Shown here: one piece after another, positions 17,453 through 26,977 of the stretch
How positions within the stretch are numbered: the stretch's first letter is position 1
Layout of the letters: each line of letters begins with the position of its first letter
Source: Porphyrobacter sp. ULC335
GTDB lineage: Bacteria; Pseudomonadota; Alphaproteobacteria; Sphingomonadales; Sphingomonadaceae
Assembly (NCBI RefSeq): GCF_025917005.1
Contig: NZ_CP078091.1
Span: 1,984,001 to 2,048,000 of the forward strand
DNA: 64,000 bases
Direction: 5' to 3'
Position numbers and translations under genes: made by a program
The notes under the pieces: model-generated
The model's input: the letters and a program-made list of their open reading frames with translations, nothing else
Database searches by the model: none
Told to the model about the DNA's origin: nothing

Positions 17453-17968
17453 TTAGGAGATCACCACCAGCGGCTGATCGAATTCGACCGGCTGGGCGTT
17501 GTCGATCAGGATCGCGGTAACGGTGCCGGCGCGCGGCGCGGTGATCGGGTTCATCACCTTCATCGCCTCGACGATCAGCAGAGTGTCGCCTTCCTTCACA
17601 GCCGAGCCGACAGAGACGAACGCCGCAGCGCCCGGTTCAGGCGTGAGGTAGCATGTGCCGACCATCGGTGACTTCACCGCATTCTTGAGATCGGGACCAG
17701 CGGGTGCAGCAGGCTCTGCCGGGGCAGGCGCGGCAGCGGCAGGCGCAGGCGCAGCAGCGGCCGGGGCTGGCGCGGCGGCATAGACCGGCGCAGCAGCGGC
17801 AACCGCACCGCGCGAAACGCGGATCTTGCGGTCGTCATCCTCGACCTCGATCTCGGTCAGCCCGGTTTCGTTGAGCAGTTCGGCCAGTTCACGCACCAAT
17901 GCGGTGTCGATGTTCATGCCCGATTTGCGCCCGTTCGCCTTGCTGCCTTGGCCAGCGTCGTTTGCCAT
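17453..17968 (-). CDS. accB: Biotin carboxyl carrier protein of acetyl-CoA carboxylase
   Basis: A 171-residue carrier. The C-terminal biotinyl domain carries EAMKVMN, whose lysine takes the biotin. A Pro/Ala-rich linker (residues about 60-95) joins it to the N-terminal dimerisation segment ([20 protein letters not shown]). The ATG at 17968 gives an N-terminal extension of 17 residues; ATG 17917 ([11 protein letters not shown]) is the start that fits the usual family length. Middle gene of aroQ-accB-accC. Confidence 0.96.
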   Translation of the reverse strand: MANDAGQGSKANGRKSGMNIDTALVRELAELLNETGLTEIEVEDDDRKIRVSRGAVAAAAPVYAAAPAPAAAAPAPAAAAPAPAEPAAPAGPDLKNAVKSPMVGTCYLTPEPGAAAFVSVGSAVKEGDTLLIVEAMKVMNPITAPRAGTVTAILIDNAQPVEFDQPLVVIS

Positions 17969-18074
17969 GTATGTCCCTTGTTATCCTGTATCGCCCGTTG
18001 AGCGCAGGGGACTATTGCCGCGAATTGCGGCTGGCAAGTGGCAAGGGTGCAAAATGTGAAAGTCTGGTGACGAA

Positions 18075-18515
18075 TTACACCGCGCCCGACGCTACGGCTT
18101 CGAGCGCGATGCGATAGGAATCCGCGCCGTGGCCCTCCACTGTCAGCGCCGCAGCCATGCCGACATAGGAGAGATGGCGGAAGGCTTCGCGGGTTTTGGG
18201 GTCGGACAGGTGGACCTCGATCACCGGCGTGCGGATTGCCTTGATCGCATCGAGCAGCGCAATGGAAGTGTGGGTATAGGCCGCCGCATTGAGCAGCACT
18301 GCGCGCGCGCCCTCGGCCTGCGCTTCGTGCAGCCAGTCAACCAGCATGCCTTCGTGATTGGTCTGGCGCATCTCGATTTCGAGGCCCAGTTCGCGCGCGC
18401 GGTCTTCGAGCATCCCGGCGATATCATCGAGCGTGGTGGTGCCATAAATCTCCGGCTCGCGCGTGCCGAGGAGATTGAGATTGGGGCCGTTGAGGACGTA
18501 GACGAGGTTGCTCAT
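18075..18515 (-). CDS. aroQ: Type II 3-dehydroquinate dehydratase
   Basis: A 146-residue dodecameric-type dehydratase of the shikimate pathway (3-dehydroquinate to 3-dehydroshikimate). VLNGPNLNLLGTREPEIYG at the start contains the catalytic Tyr and the mobile loop Arg. RQTNHEGMLVDWLHEA, LLNAAAYTHTSIALLDAI and VIEVHLSDPKTREAFRHLS hold the substrate-binding Asn, His and Arg residues. Upstream of accB by about 100 bases on the same strand, a common alphaproteobacterial arrangement. Confidence 0.97.
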   Translation of the reverse strand: MSNLVYVLNGPNLNLLGTREPEIYGTTTLDDIAGMLEDRARELGLEIEMRQTNHEGMLVDWLHEAQAEGARAVLLNAAAYTHTSIALLDAIKAIRTPVIEVHLSDPKTREAFRHLSYVGMAAALTVEGHGADSYRIALEAVASGAV

Positions 18516-18599
18516 GGGGTGGCTTTAGCGATCAAAACCGGCAGGTCAAAATCCACAAAAGACTTCAGAGTTTGATATGGCCTTCTCCACTGCTAGCCT

Positions 18600-18986
18600 G
18601 TGAGTATGAAGATCGATCAACGACCGATTGAAGTGTTGGAGGAGGGGTTTTCCGGAATCGTTAGGCTGGGATCGGTGGGTCGGCTAAGATTGCCCGACCT
18701 CATTGCACACCGGCCCGAAAAATCGCGGTTCGAACGACTGGTAACAGTTCTCACCAGGGCCGTTTTGACAGCCGAGCAGAGCATGGGTGATTATGCTGCC
18801 GCCCGGATGCTTGATGCCATCGAGTCATTCTCCGATTTCAAGGGCGATTTTCTGGTGGAGTGGCGGCCCGGACTTCACGATCCGGCGTTTGAGGCGTTTA
18901 TCAACGCGGCGCTTGCCGAAGTGGGCGAAACCGAAATCTGTCATGAGATCGCGCGGGAGAGCGCCCCTACCGATCCACCCCCTTGA
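18600..18986 (+). CDS. Hypothetical protein
   Basis: A 128-residue soluble protein without recognised domain. It is rich in Glu/Arg, with likely helices in the middle (RFERLVTVLTRAVLTAEQSM) and a Pro-rich end. GTG 18600 or ATG 18606 could start it; neither has a strong ribosome site. It is the only gene here on this strand between aroQ and the lyase, and its 3' end overlaps the holin gene by 20 bases tail to tail. No function proposed. Confidence 0.55.
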   Translation: MSMKIDQRPIEVLEEGFSGIVRLGSVGRLRLPDLIAHRPEKSRFERLVTVLTRAVLTAEQSMGDYAAARMLDAIESFSDFKGDFLVEWRPGLHDPAFEAFINAALAEVGETEICHEIARESAPTDPPP

Positions 18987-19380
18987 CCTTCCCCCACTGC
19001 CGCGCTGCCGTGTAACCGAGGTAGCCAGTGCCGAAGAGCGCATAGAGCGGCTCAGGCAGGCCAGCGAGATAGGCATTCATCCCCGCTGCGATATCGCGCG
19101 CGGCGGTTGGGCTGAACGCGCTCAGCACGCCCATCGGCAGCGCGGCGAGCAGCAGGATGTACATCACGTAGAGAAAGCTCGGGCGGGCGCGGCTGGTCCA
19201 GGGGTCTTTCGAGTTCGCCTCGGCGACGATCGCCTGGAGCTGCGCCTCGATCATGCGCATTTCCTGCGTTCCCTCCAGCGCGATCAATTCGAGTTTGGCG
19301 CGCGCCTGTGCTTCCTTGTCGGGAATGATCTTGTCGATGATCGAGGCGATGGGGCCGATGAGAATGTCGAGTAGGGCCAT
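18967..19380 (-). CDS. GTA-type holin (three-helix holin family)
   Basis: A 137-residue protein resembling the 3TM holins tied to gene-transfer-agent release (PF11351-like). An amphipathic N-terminus (MALLDILIGPIASIIDKIIP) is followed by a charged helix, then hydrophobic segments FLYVMYILLLAALPMGVLSA and a C-terminal pair around LYALFGTGYLGYTAARQWGK. Start ATG 19380 (AGGA and GGAG upstream); the longer frame from TTG 19398 is not needed. Orphan: no endolysin or phage structural gene is nearby, although in Rhodobacterales and sphingomonads release genes often lie away from the main GTA cluster. Confidence 0.75.
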   Translation of the reverse strand: MALLDILIGPIASIIDKIIPDKEAQARAKLELIALEGTQEMRMIEAQLQAIVAEANSKDPWTSRARPSFLYVMYILLLAALPMGVLSAFSPTAARDIAAGMNAYLAGLPEPLYALFGTGYLGYTAARQWGKVKGVDR

Positions 19381-19449
19381 GTTCCTGCGCTCCTTCAATG
19401 AGTCGCCGCAGGAATGACCAATCTGGTTAAAGTAGGAAAATGTTTTAAC

Positions 19450-20352
19450 CTATTCTTCGCCCGCCTCGGCCAGCAGCCGTTGCGCCAGTGCCAGATGCGG
19501 GCGGTCGAGCATCGCGCCATCGAGCGCCACCACGCCTGCGCCGGGGTGGTCGGCGAAGGCCTGCACCACCGCGCGGGCATGAGCCAATTCCTCTGCGCTC
19601 GGAGTGAAGGCGGCGTTGATGGGATCGACCTGCGCCGGGTGGATCGCCAGCATTCCACGAAAGCCCTGCGCCCGCACGTTCCGCGCACGCTTTTCCAATG
19701 CCTCAAGATCGCGGAATTCTGGCTGCACCGTCTCGATAGCCGCCACGCCCGCTGCCGAAGCGCCGATCAGGCACAGACTCCGCGCCATTTCGTAGGTATG
19801 CGAATATTCGCCATCGGCCCCGCGTTGTTCGCGCGCGCCGAGCGCCGAGGAGAGATCCTCCGCCCCCCAGCTCATCGCCACCAGTCGCGTCTTGCCGGGA
19901 TAGTCGCCTGAATATTCGCCGGTGCGGAACATCGCCGCCGCTGTCTCGGTGACGAGCGCGGCGATAAGCGTGCGCCCCTTCGGTATGCCGTTCGCGGCCT
20001 CCAGTGCGGTCAGGTAGTGGTGGAGCTGCGTGATATCTGCCGCGCCTTCGGCCTTGGGCAGGAATACTCCGCCGGGCCGCGCAGGGATAATCGCGGCAAG
20101 ATCGGCGATGCAGTCAGCCGTGCTGACCGGATTGAGCCGCACCCACAGCCTCGCGCGGTTGTCGCTCGCAGCGATCTGCTCGGCCACCATCGCGCGGGCC
20201 GCCGCCTTGTTTTCGGGCGATACCGAATCCTCCAGATCGAGCAGCGCGATATCGGCCGGGCTGGCAATCGCCTTGCCCATCTTCTTCTCGCTATCGCCGG
20301 GCGCGAACAGCCATGAACGCATTTTCGGGTGGGCGGGGGCGGTGTGGGCCAT
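19450..20352 (-). CDS. HpcH/HpaI aldolase/citrate lyase beta-like CoA ester lyase
   Basis: A 300-residue TIM-barrel lyase of the CitE-like group (malyl-/citramalyl-/hydroxymethylglutaryl-CoA lyase relatives). RSWLFAPGDSEKKMGKA at the start binds the CoA pyrophosphate region. LLDLEDSVSPENKAAAR and FLPKAEGAADI hold metal-binding acids, AMSWGAEDLSSALGA the catalytic segment, and AIHPAQVDPINAAFTP the C-terminal signature. The precise CoA ester cannot be told. Single gene between holin and TonB receptor. Confidence 0.87.
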   Translation of the reverse strand: MAHTAPAHPKMRSWLFAPGDSEKKMGKAIASPADIALLDLEDSVSPENKAAARAMVAEQIAASDNRARLWVRLNPVSTADCIADLAAIIPARPGGVFLPKAEGAADITQLHHYLTALEAANGIPKGRTLIAALVTETAAAMFRTGEYSGDYPGKTRLVAMSWGAEDLSSALGAREQRGADGEYSHTYEMARSLCLIGASAAGVAAIETVQPEFRDLEALEKRARNVRAQGFRGMLAIHPAQVDPINAAFTPSAEELAHARAVVQAFADHPGAGVVALDGAMLDRPHLALAQRLLAEAGEE

Positions 20353-20405
20353 GAAAAGATCCTCTCGAGGCTTCGCTTACGAAGCGCGTCACCTCGGGGC
20401 AAGCC

Positions 20406-22484
20406 TTAGAACGAACCTTCGATATCGAAGCTGAAGATCGTCCCGAACTGCCGGTCGCGCCGTTCGGAAAAGGCGATCTGCCCCGCTGCGCGATCGGCAA
20501 AGATCGTGCGCGAGAACCGGTTGCGCTGGCCAAGCAGATTGCCCACCCGCGCCCGCAGGGTCATGCCCGCCACATCCTTGTTTTCGACAAAAGCCGAAAG
20601 CAGGGCAAAGCTTGGCTGGTTCAGGGACACCTCGTCCAACCGCACCTGCCGCGCGTTCTTCTGCCACTCGGTTGTGCTCCCGAAAGCCCAGGAGGATGCG
20701 GGCACATCGTGGCGCAGGTTCAGATTGATTGTCAGCAATTCATTGCCCGACACCTCGCGCACGAAACCGAGCAGTGGATCGCGCACCTCGCTTTCTGTCC
20801 AGGCCGCGCCGAAATCTGCCCGCGTGCCCTTCCAACCCAGGCCGTCGGACAGCAGCGTGGCATTGCCTTCGATCCCGTAGAACCGCGCAGAGGGCAGGTT
20901 GCCCGGGGCCTGCCCGCCACCTTCGATCGGAATCTGGTCGACGATGTCGGTGATATCCTCGACAAAGCTGCGCAGGTTGAGGTTGCCCAGCGCTCCCATC
21001 CGCCAACTCGCCTCCAGCTCGTAGACCCAGCTTTGTTCAGGCACGAGATTGGCGTTGCTTACGTCTTCGCGGTCCTGATCGAGATCGACCGAGGCGATGA
21101 AATCGAAGAAGTTGAGCTGGCCGACCACCCGCTCCACCCGGCCCGCGATGTTGAGCGCCGGGGTGACCTTCCAATCGAGCGCGGCAAAACCTTTTGGCCG
21201 CCAGAAATTGCGGGTGAGGCCCTGCGGTCCGGCCTGACTGAGGCGCGAGTATTCCGCGCCGGCTGACATCTGCAATTGCAGATTGGCGGCAAGCGCGCGG
21301 CTGTAGGTGAGGCCAGCGTCGATGCGGTCTTCATCGACCCGGTCACTCGCACCGGGCAGCGGGACCGGTTTCAGCACGCCCGCGCCATCGCGCACCGCCA
21401 GCGATGAATTGATCTCGAGGAAATTGCGCACTCCCTCGATCGCTGCGACCACATTGCCTCCGCCTGCGCCAAAGGTGTATTCCGAACGCAGAATGCTTTC
21501 GGCCTCGTCAGCATCCTGTACGAACAGCGAGCCCTGGGGTGCGCCTCCGGCCGCCAGTTCAGTCAGCACGCCGGTGGTGAAGGGGCTGTCCTCGTAGCGG
21601 TGATAGGCGATCAGCTTGAGCTGGCCCGACCCCAGACTGAATTGATAATCTGCGCCGAGTTCGAAGTTGAACTCGTCCTCGGTGCGGCGAAGATTGCGCA
21701 CCCGTTCGAGCCCTGCGCCGGGGAGGCTCTGGCGCGAGACTTCGGTTTCGCGGAAAAAGTAGCCCTGCGTCTGGCCTGTGAGGTTGAGGACATTGCCATT
21801 GTCAGCCGTGCGCGTGAACGAGCCGGACAAGCCGACGCGGTCGGAATTGAAGTTGGCTTGCTCGTCGCGCAGTGCGGTCAATGCGCCACTGCCGTCGAAG
21901 ACTTCTTCGAGCCCCTCGTTACCGCGCCGGTTGGATTCGTTGCGCAGCGCGAGCGTCCACTCGCTTTTCGCACTGCCGCCCGCCAAGGCCACGCTGCCGT
22001 TGAGCAAACGCGCGGGCGTGCCGAAGGTGCGGAATTCGGGCGAATAGCGATATTGCCCGGTGATCCGTCCGCTTGACCGGGTGACGACATTGAGCACCTG
22101 TCCGGTGAGGCCGCCGATCTCAAGGCTCGCTCCGTCGACCAGTTCCAGGCGCACCACATCTTCTACCGGAATGCGCCGCAGTGCCTCGATCGGGCCGTTG
22201 GACTTGCCCGAGATCCGCCGTCCGTTGACGATGACATTGGTATCGGCTTGCCCCAGTCCGCGCGCGCCGTCGCCTTCGCGGATGGCAAAGCCTGGCACTT
22301 GCTGGGCCATGTCGAGCGCGCTGCGGGGGGCGAAGCGAGCGAAGTCTTCGGGCAGGAAAGTGCTGCGCGTGGTCGCGGCGGCCGCGGCGGGTTCTGCGCT
22401 GCCATCCTGCGCCGAAGCGGGAACGGCAAGGCTGTTGGCTACGACAAACAAGATGGCGGCAGAGCGGTAGGGGGCTTTGGACAT
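20406..22484 (-). CDS. TonB-dependent outer-membrane receptor
   Basis: A 692-residue receptor. Signal peptide in residues 1-25, ending near AVPASAQDG. A plug domain follows (DMAQQVPGFAIREGDGARGL, then TNVIVNGRRISGKSNGPIEA, IPVEDVVRLELVDGASLEI). The rest is a beta-barrel closing with DIEGSF, the expected terminal Phe. No clear TonB box is visible. ATG 22484 is chosen because it directly precedes the signal peptide. Divergent from the molybdenum hydroxylase operon across about 200 bases, so it may import that enzyme's substrate; the ligand is unknown. Confidence 0.9.
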   Translation of the reverse strand: MSKAPYRSAAILFVVANSLAVPASAQDGSAEPAAAAATTRSTFLPEDFARFAPRSALDMAQQVPGFAIREGDGARGLGQADTNVIVNGRRISGKSNGPIEALRRIPVEDVVRLELVDGASLEIGGLTGQVLNVVTRSSGRITGQYRYSPEFRTFGTPARLLNGSVALAGGSAKSEWTLALRNESNRRGNEGLEEVFDGSGALTALRDEQANFNSDRVGLSGSFTRTADNGNVLNLTGQTQGYFFRETEVSRQSLPGAGLERVRNLRRTEDEFNFELGADYQFSLGSGQLKLIAYHRYEDSPFTTGVLTELAAGGAPQGSLFVQDADEAESILRSEYTFGAGGGNVVAAIEGVRNFLEINSSLAVRDGAGVLKPVPLPGASDRVDEDRIDAGLTYSRALAANLQLQMSAGAEYSRLSQAGPQGLTRNFWRPKGFAALDWKVTPALNIAGRVERVVGQLNFFDFIASVDLDQDREDVSNANLVPEQSWVYELEASWRMGALGNLNLRSFVEDITDIVDQIPIEGGGQAPGNLPSARFYGIEGNATLLSDGLGWKGTRADFGAAWTESEVRDPLLGFVREVSGNELLTINLNLRHDVPASSWAFGSTTEWQKNARQVRLDEVSLNQPSFALLSAFVENKDVAGMTLRARVGNLLGQRNRFSRTIFADRAAGQIAFSERRDRQFGTIFSFDIEGSF

Positions 22485-22682
22485 GGCCGGCGCCTGATCG
22501 GAAAAGCCGCGCGATGTCGAGATCCTGCCCTGAGGCCTTCGTCCAAACATATGTGGCTATCGACGAACGCAGACGGGACGGATCGCCCGCTCATAAGGCA
22601 TCTGGCCACTTGACCTTGGCCGCGCACAGGCCTGTGCATTGCGACTGCGTCTTTCCATTGGCCGCAGAGCGATCAGGTTGCT

Positions 22683-23198
22683 ATGAAGGACGGGAATTCA
22701 ACCAGCGGGGGAGCGCCGTCTGTGGCAATCGCATTTTCTGTCAACGGCAAGCCGGTGAGCGTGGAGGCTGATGCCGATACGCCGCTGCTGTGGGTCTTGC
22801 GCGACGATCTGGGCATGACCGGCACCAAGTTCGGCTGCGGCATCGCGGCTTGCGGGGCCTGTTCAGTGCACATCGACGGCGCGGTGACGCGCTCGTGCAG
22901 CGTGCCGCTCAGCGACATCGCGGGCAAGGCCGTGACCACGATCGAGGGTCTGAAGGGCGCCGATGGCGTGCTCCACAAGGTGCAGCAGGCCTGGATCGAC
23001 GCGCAGGTGCCGCAATGCGGATACTGCCAGTCGGGCCAGATCATGGCCGCCGTGGCACTGATCGAGCAGGTCGGATCGCCGTCCGACGCGCAGATTGTCG
23101 AGGCGATGACCAACATCTGCCGCTGCGGCACTTACCCGCGCATTCGCAAGGCGATCCTTGCGGCCACCGGCGCCGCCGCACAGACGGGAGAGGCATGA
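22683..23198 (+). CDS. iorA: Molybdenum hydroxylase iron-sulphur subunit (isoquinoline 1-oxidoreductase alpha type)
   Basis: A 171-residue electron-transfer subunit with two [2Fe-2S] clusters. The plant-ferredoxin-like N-domain has [20 protein letters not shown] plus a fourth Cys in RSCSVP. The C-domain has [13 protein letters not shown] and [14 protein letters not shown]. This is the small subunit of the two-subunit aldehyde/isoquinoline oxidoreductase class, which lacks a flavin subunit. Its TGA overlaps the ATG of the large subunit (ATGA). Confidence 0.93.
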   Translation: MKDGNSTSGGAPSVAIAFSVNGKPVSVEADADTPLLWVLRDDLGMTGTKFGCGIAACGACSVHIDGAVTRSCSVPLSDIAGKAVTTIEGLKGADGVLHKVQQAWIDAQVPQCGYCQSGQIMAAVALIEQVGSPSDAQIVEAMTNICRCGTYPRIRKAILAATGAAAQTGEA

Positions 23199-25465
23199 TG
23201 GCTGACAATCCCAATCCCGATCTTGATCTGCCCGAAGCCGATGCTCCCGTGGCCAAGCCCAAGAAGAAGGGCGTCAAGCGCCGCATCTTTCTGGCGGGCA
23301 GTGCGCTGCTTGTCGGCGGCGGAATCTTCGGCGTGTGGTGGACCGATAACTCGGCCAAGGCCAAGGCCAGGACGCTCACTGTGGGCGAGGGCGAGCACGG
23401 CTTTGCCACATGGATGAAGATCGCCGAGGATGACACCGTCACGGTTTTCTCGCCGCATATCGATTTCGGCCAGGGCTCGCACACCGCGCTCGGCCAGATG
23501 CTGGCTGACGAGCTTGATGCGGCGTGGGACAAGGTGAAGATCGAGCAGGCCCCGGCTGACCTGTCTTTCGCCAACTCGGCCCTCGCCAAGGGCTTTCTTC
23601 CTTCTATGACGGGCGAATTTGCTGCGGGACTGATCCCTGATGCGGTGATCGGCATGATGGCGCGATCAATGCCGCTGATGATCACCGGCGGCTCATCGGC
23701 AATCCGCTTCACCGGCGAAGTCGCGATGCGGCGCACCGGCGCTGCGGTGCGTGCAGCGCTGATCGCGGAAGCTGCCGACCGGCTGGGTGTTCCCGAAAGC
23801 GAGCTCACCACCGCCGATTCTGTCGTGACACACGCCAAGTCGGGCAAGTCGCTGCGCTATGGCGAGCTGGCCGCAGGCGCGGCGGAGCGTTCGCTCAGCA
23901 GCGACCCTGTTCTCAAGACCCGCGACCAGTGGAAGCTGATCGGCAAGCCGGTGGTTCGCCGCGACATCCCCGCCAAGGTTGATGGCACCGCGGTCTACGG
24001 TATCGATTTCACTCTGCCCGAAATGCGGGTCGCCACCATCGCGGCGGCGCCCGTGCGCGGCGGCAAGCTGGAATCGGTCGACGAGGCTCCGGCCTTGGCG
24101 GTCAAGGGTGTCGAAAAGGTCGTGAAGCTGCCTGATGCGGTAATCGTCGTCGCTAAGGGTTACTGGCAGGCGCAAAAGGGCCTTGCCGCGCTTTCGCCGA
24201 AGTTCTCTGATGGCGGCCATGCGGCAGTCTCCACCCCGGCGATCTACGCCGCGCAAACCAAGCTCCGCCAGACGGCGGAGAAGCCGGATAATGAAGGCGG
24301 CGAAGGCGATGTCGATGCGGCTTTCAAGGGCGCAGGCGTAAAGGTCGTCGAGGCCGAATACCGCGTTCCCTTCCTCCACCATGCGATGATGGAGCCCTTC
24401 GCGCTCACCGGCCATTTCAGGGACGGCACGCTCACCTTGTGGGGCGGTCTGCAAGACCCACTCAGCACCCGCACAAAGGCAGCGGCAGCGGCCGGGCTGG
24501 AGGTCGATCAGGTCGTCTTCAACCCGATGATCATGGGCGGCGGCTTTGGCAGGCGCTTCCCCGATCTGGTCGAAATCATCGATCAGATCGCGGTGCTCGC
24601 AAAGCAGGTGCCCTATCCGGTCAAGCTGATCTGGAGCCGCGAGGAAGAACTTCGCCACGGCACCTATCGACCGCAGTCCTCGGCGGGGCTCAAGGCATCG
24701 CTCAAGGATGGCAAGATCACCGGCATGCGCATGGACTACGCCCAGAGCGGCAATGCAGAGGGCGAGGTGCCTTTCATCTATGCCATCCCCGCGACCTCGC
24801 GGCGCCACTTTGCCTACCAGTCGAACCAGATTGACGGGCCATGGCGCTCGGTCAACGCCACCCAGATCGGGTTCTATACCGAAAGCTTCATGGACGAACT
24901 GGCCGCAGCGGCGGGCGAGGATCCCTACCAGTTCCGGCGCAAGCACCTGCCCGCCGGATCGCGCCATGTCGCCGCGCTCGACATGGTGGCCAAACGGTCG
25001 GGCTGGGGCTCGCCCCTGCCTGAAGGCGTCGGGCGCGGGATCGCGATCGTTGAAAGCTTCGGCACAATCGTAGCCGAGGTGGTCGAAGCGAGCGTCAAGG
25101 AAGACGGCAGCCCCAAGGTGCTCAAGGCCTGGGCGGTGGTCGATTGCGGCACGACGGTGAACCCGCTCAACGCCGAAGCGCAGATTGCAGGCGGCCTCAT
25201 CATGGGTCTGTCCTCGGCGATTGGCGAGCAGGTGACGCTCGACAAGGGCGCCGTGGTCGAGAGCAATTTCGCCGACTATCCGATCCTCAAGCTGGCCGAT
25301 GCGCCGCCTGCGGTGGATGTGCACTTCATCGAGAGCGGGGCCGAGACTGGTGGCATCGGTGAGCCCGGCCTGCCGCCTGCCTCACCCGCATTGGCCAATG
25401 CGCTGGCCGCTGCGAGCGGCAAGCGCATCCGCAACCTGCCGTTGCTGACGCAAGCCAAGGCGTAA
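23195..25465 (+). CDS. iorB: Molybdenum hydroxylase large subunit (isoquinoline 1-oxidoreductase beta/aldehyde oxidase type)
   Basis: A 756-residue molybdopterin-binding subunit. A twin-arginine-like leader ([19 protein letters not shown]) after a Lys-rich stretch suggests Tat export as a folded complex with IorA. Motifs: [28 protein letters not shown] (molybdopterin loop), [16 protein letters not shown] and, near the end, [20 protein letters not shown] with the catalytic Glu (GEPG). Only the two-subunit membrane/periplasmic type has this arrangement; electrons probably go to a cytochrome. Substrate (aromatic aldehyde or N-heterocycle) unknown. Confidence 0.92.
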   Translation: MMADNPNPDLDLPEADAPVAKPKKKGVKRRIFLAGSALLVGGGIFGVWWTDNSAKAKARTLTVGEGEHGFATWMKIAEDDTVTVFSPHIDFGQGSHTALGQMLADELDAAWDKVKIEQAPADLSFANSALAKGFLPSMTGEFAAGLIPDAVIGMMARSMPLMITGGSSAIRFTGEVAMRRTGAAVRAALIAEAADRLGVPESELTTADSVVTHAKSGKSLRYGELAAGAAERSLSSDPVLKTRDQWKLIGKPVVRRDIPAKVDGTAVYGIDFTLPEMRVATIAAAPVRGGKLESVDEAPALAVKGVEKVVKLPDAVIVVAKGYWQAQKGLAALSPKFSDGGHAAVSTPAIYAAQTKLRQTAEKPDNEGGEGDVDAAFKGAGVKVVEAEYRVPFLHHAMMEPFALTGHFRDGTLTLWGGLQDPLSTRTKAAAAAGLEVDQVVFNPMIMGGGFGRRFPDLVEIIDQIAVLAKQVPYPVKLIWSREEELRHGTYRPQSSAGLKASLKDGKITGMRMDYAQSGNAEGEVPFIYAIPATSRRHFAYQSNQIDGPWRSVNATQIGFYTESFMDELAAAAGEDPYQFRRKHLPAGSRHVAALDMVAKRSGWGSPLPEGVGRGIAIVESFGTIVAEVVEASVKEDGSPKVLKAWAVVDCGTTVNPLNAEAQIAGGLIMGLSSAIGEQVTLDKGAVVESNFADYPILKLADAPPAVDVHFIESGAETGGIGEPGLPPASPALANALAAASGKRIRNLPLLTQAKA

Positions 25466-25466
25466 G

Positions 25467-26114
25467 TTGGACGGCTGGTCCGCGCTGATCCTCGCCGGAG
25501 GGGCGGGGCGGCGTTTCGGCGGGAGCAAGCTGCTTGCCGATCTCGCTGGCGCGCCGGTGATCCGGCGCGTGACCCAACGCGTCGTGCAGGGCGGGTTTGC
25601 CGAAACGCTGGTGGTGACGGGGGCGGATGACGCCGCCATCCGTACTTCGCTGGCAGGCATTGAGGTGCGCATCATCCACGCGCCCGATTGGGCTGAAGGC
25701 ATGGCTGCGACGCTGCGCACGGGCATCGCAGGACTTGACCCTGAAGCAACGGGCGTGTGCGTTTTCCTCGGCGATATGCCGCTGGTGCCGGTGGAACTGG
25801 CTCTAGCGCTCGCAGAAGCGGCAGAGCGGGCCGGCTATGCGGCGCGGCCCCGCCATGACGGCAAGCCGGGGCATCCTGCCGCTTTCACCCGCGCGGCCTT
25901 TACCGACCTGCTTTCGCTCCAAGGCGATCAGGGTGCGAATGCACTGCTGCGGACGCGCGCAGACGTAGCCTATTGCGACACGGCCGAAAGCGGCGCGCTG
26001 CTGGACATCGACACGCCGGATGACCTCGCCGCTGCCGTCGCCGCATGGAACGCCTGCGCGACCTCGGCCACCAGTGACAGCGCAACGTCGCGCGGGGCCT
26101 TGCCGAAACCATAG
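25467..26114 (+). CDS. mocA: MocA-type molybdenum cofactor cytidylyltransferase
   Basis: A 215-residue nucleotidyltransferase expected to convert Mo-molybdopterin to its cytosine dinucleotide form, the version used by this oxidase class. ALILAGGAGRRFGGSKLL is the GT-A nucleotide-binding motif. VFLGDMPLVPVEL holds the metal Asp, and GKPGHPAAFTRAAF the cofactor site. Starts with TTG 25467, one base after the large-subunit stop, with AAGG upstream. The last 48 codons overlap the xdhC gene on the other strand, and the final 20 residues (NACATSATSD onwards) look like added tail. Confidence 0.85.
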   Translation: MDGWSALILAGGAGRRFGGSKLLADLAGAPVIRRVTQRVVQGGFAETLVVTGADDAAIRTSLAGIEVRIIHAPDWAEGMAATLRTGIAGLDPEATGVCVFLGDMPLVPVELALALAEAAERAGYAARPRHDGKPGHPAAFTRAAFTDLLSLQGDQGANALLRTRADVAYCDTAESGALLDIDTPDDLAAAVAAWNACATSATSDSATSRGALPKP

Positions 26115-26977
26115 AGCCCGATGGGGGCGTGAAGGCGTGCAATCTGCGCCTCGCTGACTCCATGCCCGCGCAACCGCGCTACCCGCACGTCGAGCCGGGC
26201 GCGTGCGCCGATCGCGCCAACATAGAAAGCCTCGCTCTGCAAGGCAGCGGCAAGCCCACGTTCGTCGTCCTCGCGGTCGTGGGAGAGAACCGCGATGGCG
26301 GTCCAGCGGTCGGGCGTGATGGCAGCAAGCGCTTCTGCCGGATCGGCACGATGATAGGTGATGCCCGGAAATGGCGATGCGTCCGGCCCGCCTGGCGTAA
26401 CAAGAACAACATCCCAACCCATTTCGCGGCCCAGCGTCGCCGCGGTCAGCGCTGCACCATCTTCGCCCACTAACACCAACCGCAAGGGCGGGGTGAACCG
26501 CCGGGTGTAGCGCGCGCCGTCCCAGCTATCGGCCTGGGTGTCATCTGTGCCGACCAAGGCGTGACGTTGCGTTCCATCGCTGGTCCATTGCACCGGGCAC
26601 CGCCGCTGCCAGCCTGCGAGCAAAGCCGCCACCGCGGCCTCATCCGCAGCGACCGGTTCGACCAGAACAGAAATCCCCGAACCGCAAGCGAGCTTGATGT
26701 CGATCCACGGACTGCCCTCGCCATAACGGAGCAGGCGCGGCGCGCCCTCGGCCATGACCTCGCGGCCGTGGCGCGCGACATCGGCTTCGATGCAGCCGCC
26801 CGACAGGAAGCCCCAATATTCGTCCACGGTGATGAGCATCTGAGCGCCCACATCGCGCGGTGCCGAGCCGTCAACTTCCACCAGAGTGGCAATCGCAAAA
26901 CGCTCTGGCACCGCGCCACCGGCCAGCAAAGCTGCGCGGATATCGTCAACGGGAGCGGCATTGCGCCAAGGATTCAT
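25970..26977 (-). CDS. xdhC: XdhC-family molybdenum hydroxylase maturation factor
   Basis: A 335-residue XdhC/CoxI protein that helps sulphurate and insert the molybdenum cofactor. N-terminal XdhC domain: ATLVEVDGSAPRDVGAQMLI, FLSGGCIEADVARHG, LACGSGISVLVEP. C-terminal Rossmann-like domain: LRLVLVGEDGAALTAATLGR, AVLSHDREDDERGLAAAL and FYVGAIGARARL. It is convergent to mocA and overlaps its last 145 bases, a long tail-to-tail overlap. Functionally it belongs with the oxidase operon although on the opposite strand. Confidence 0.9.
   Translation of the reverse strand: MNPWRNAAPVDDIRAALLAGGAVPERFAIATLVEVDGSAPRDVGAQMLITVDEYWGFLSGGCIEADVARHGREVMAEGAPRLLRYGEGSPWIDIKLACGSGISVLVEPVAADEAAVAALLAGWQRRCPVQWTSDGTQRHALVGTDDTQADSWDGARYTRRFTPPLRLVLVGEDGAALTAATLGREMGWDVVLVTPGGPDASPFPGITYHRADPAEALAAITPDRWTAIAVLSHDREDDERGLAAALQSEAFYVGAIGARARLDVRVARLRGHGVSEAQIARLHAPIGLYGFGKAPRDVALSLVAEVAQAFHAATAAARSSGVSMSSSAPLSAVSQ

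Noticed and set aside
22790-23194. Long N-terminal extension of the molybdenum hydroxylase large subunit
   Set aside because: The in-frame stretch overlaps the small subunit gene and is Arg-rich nonsense; ATG 23195 overlaps the previous stop by 4 bases.
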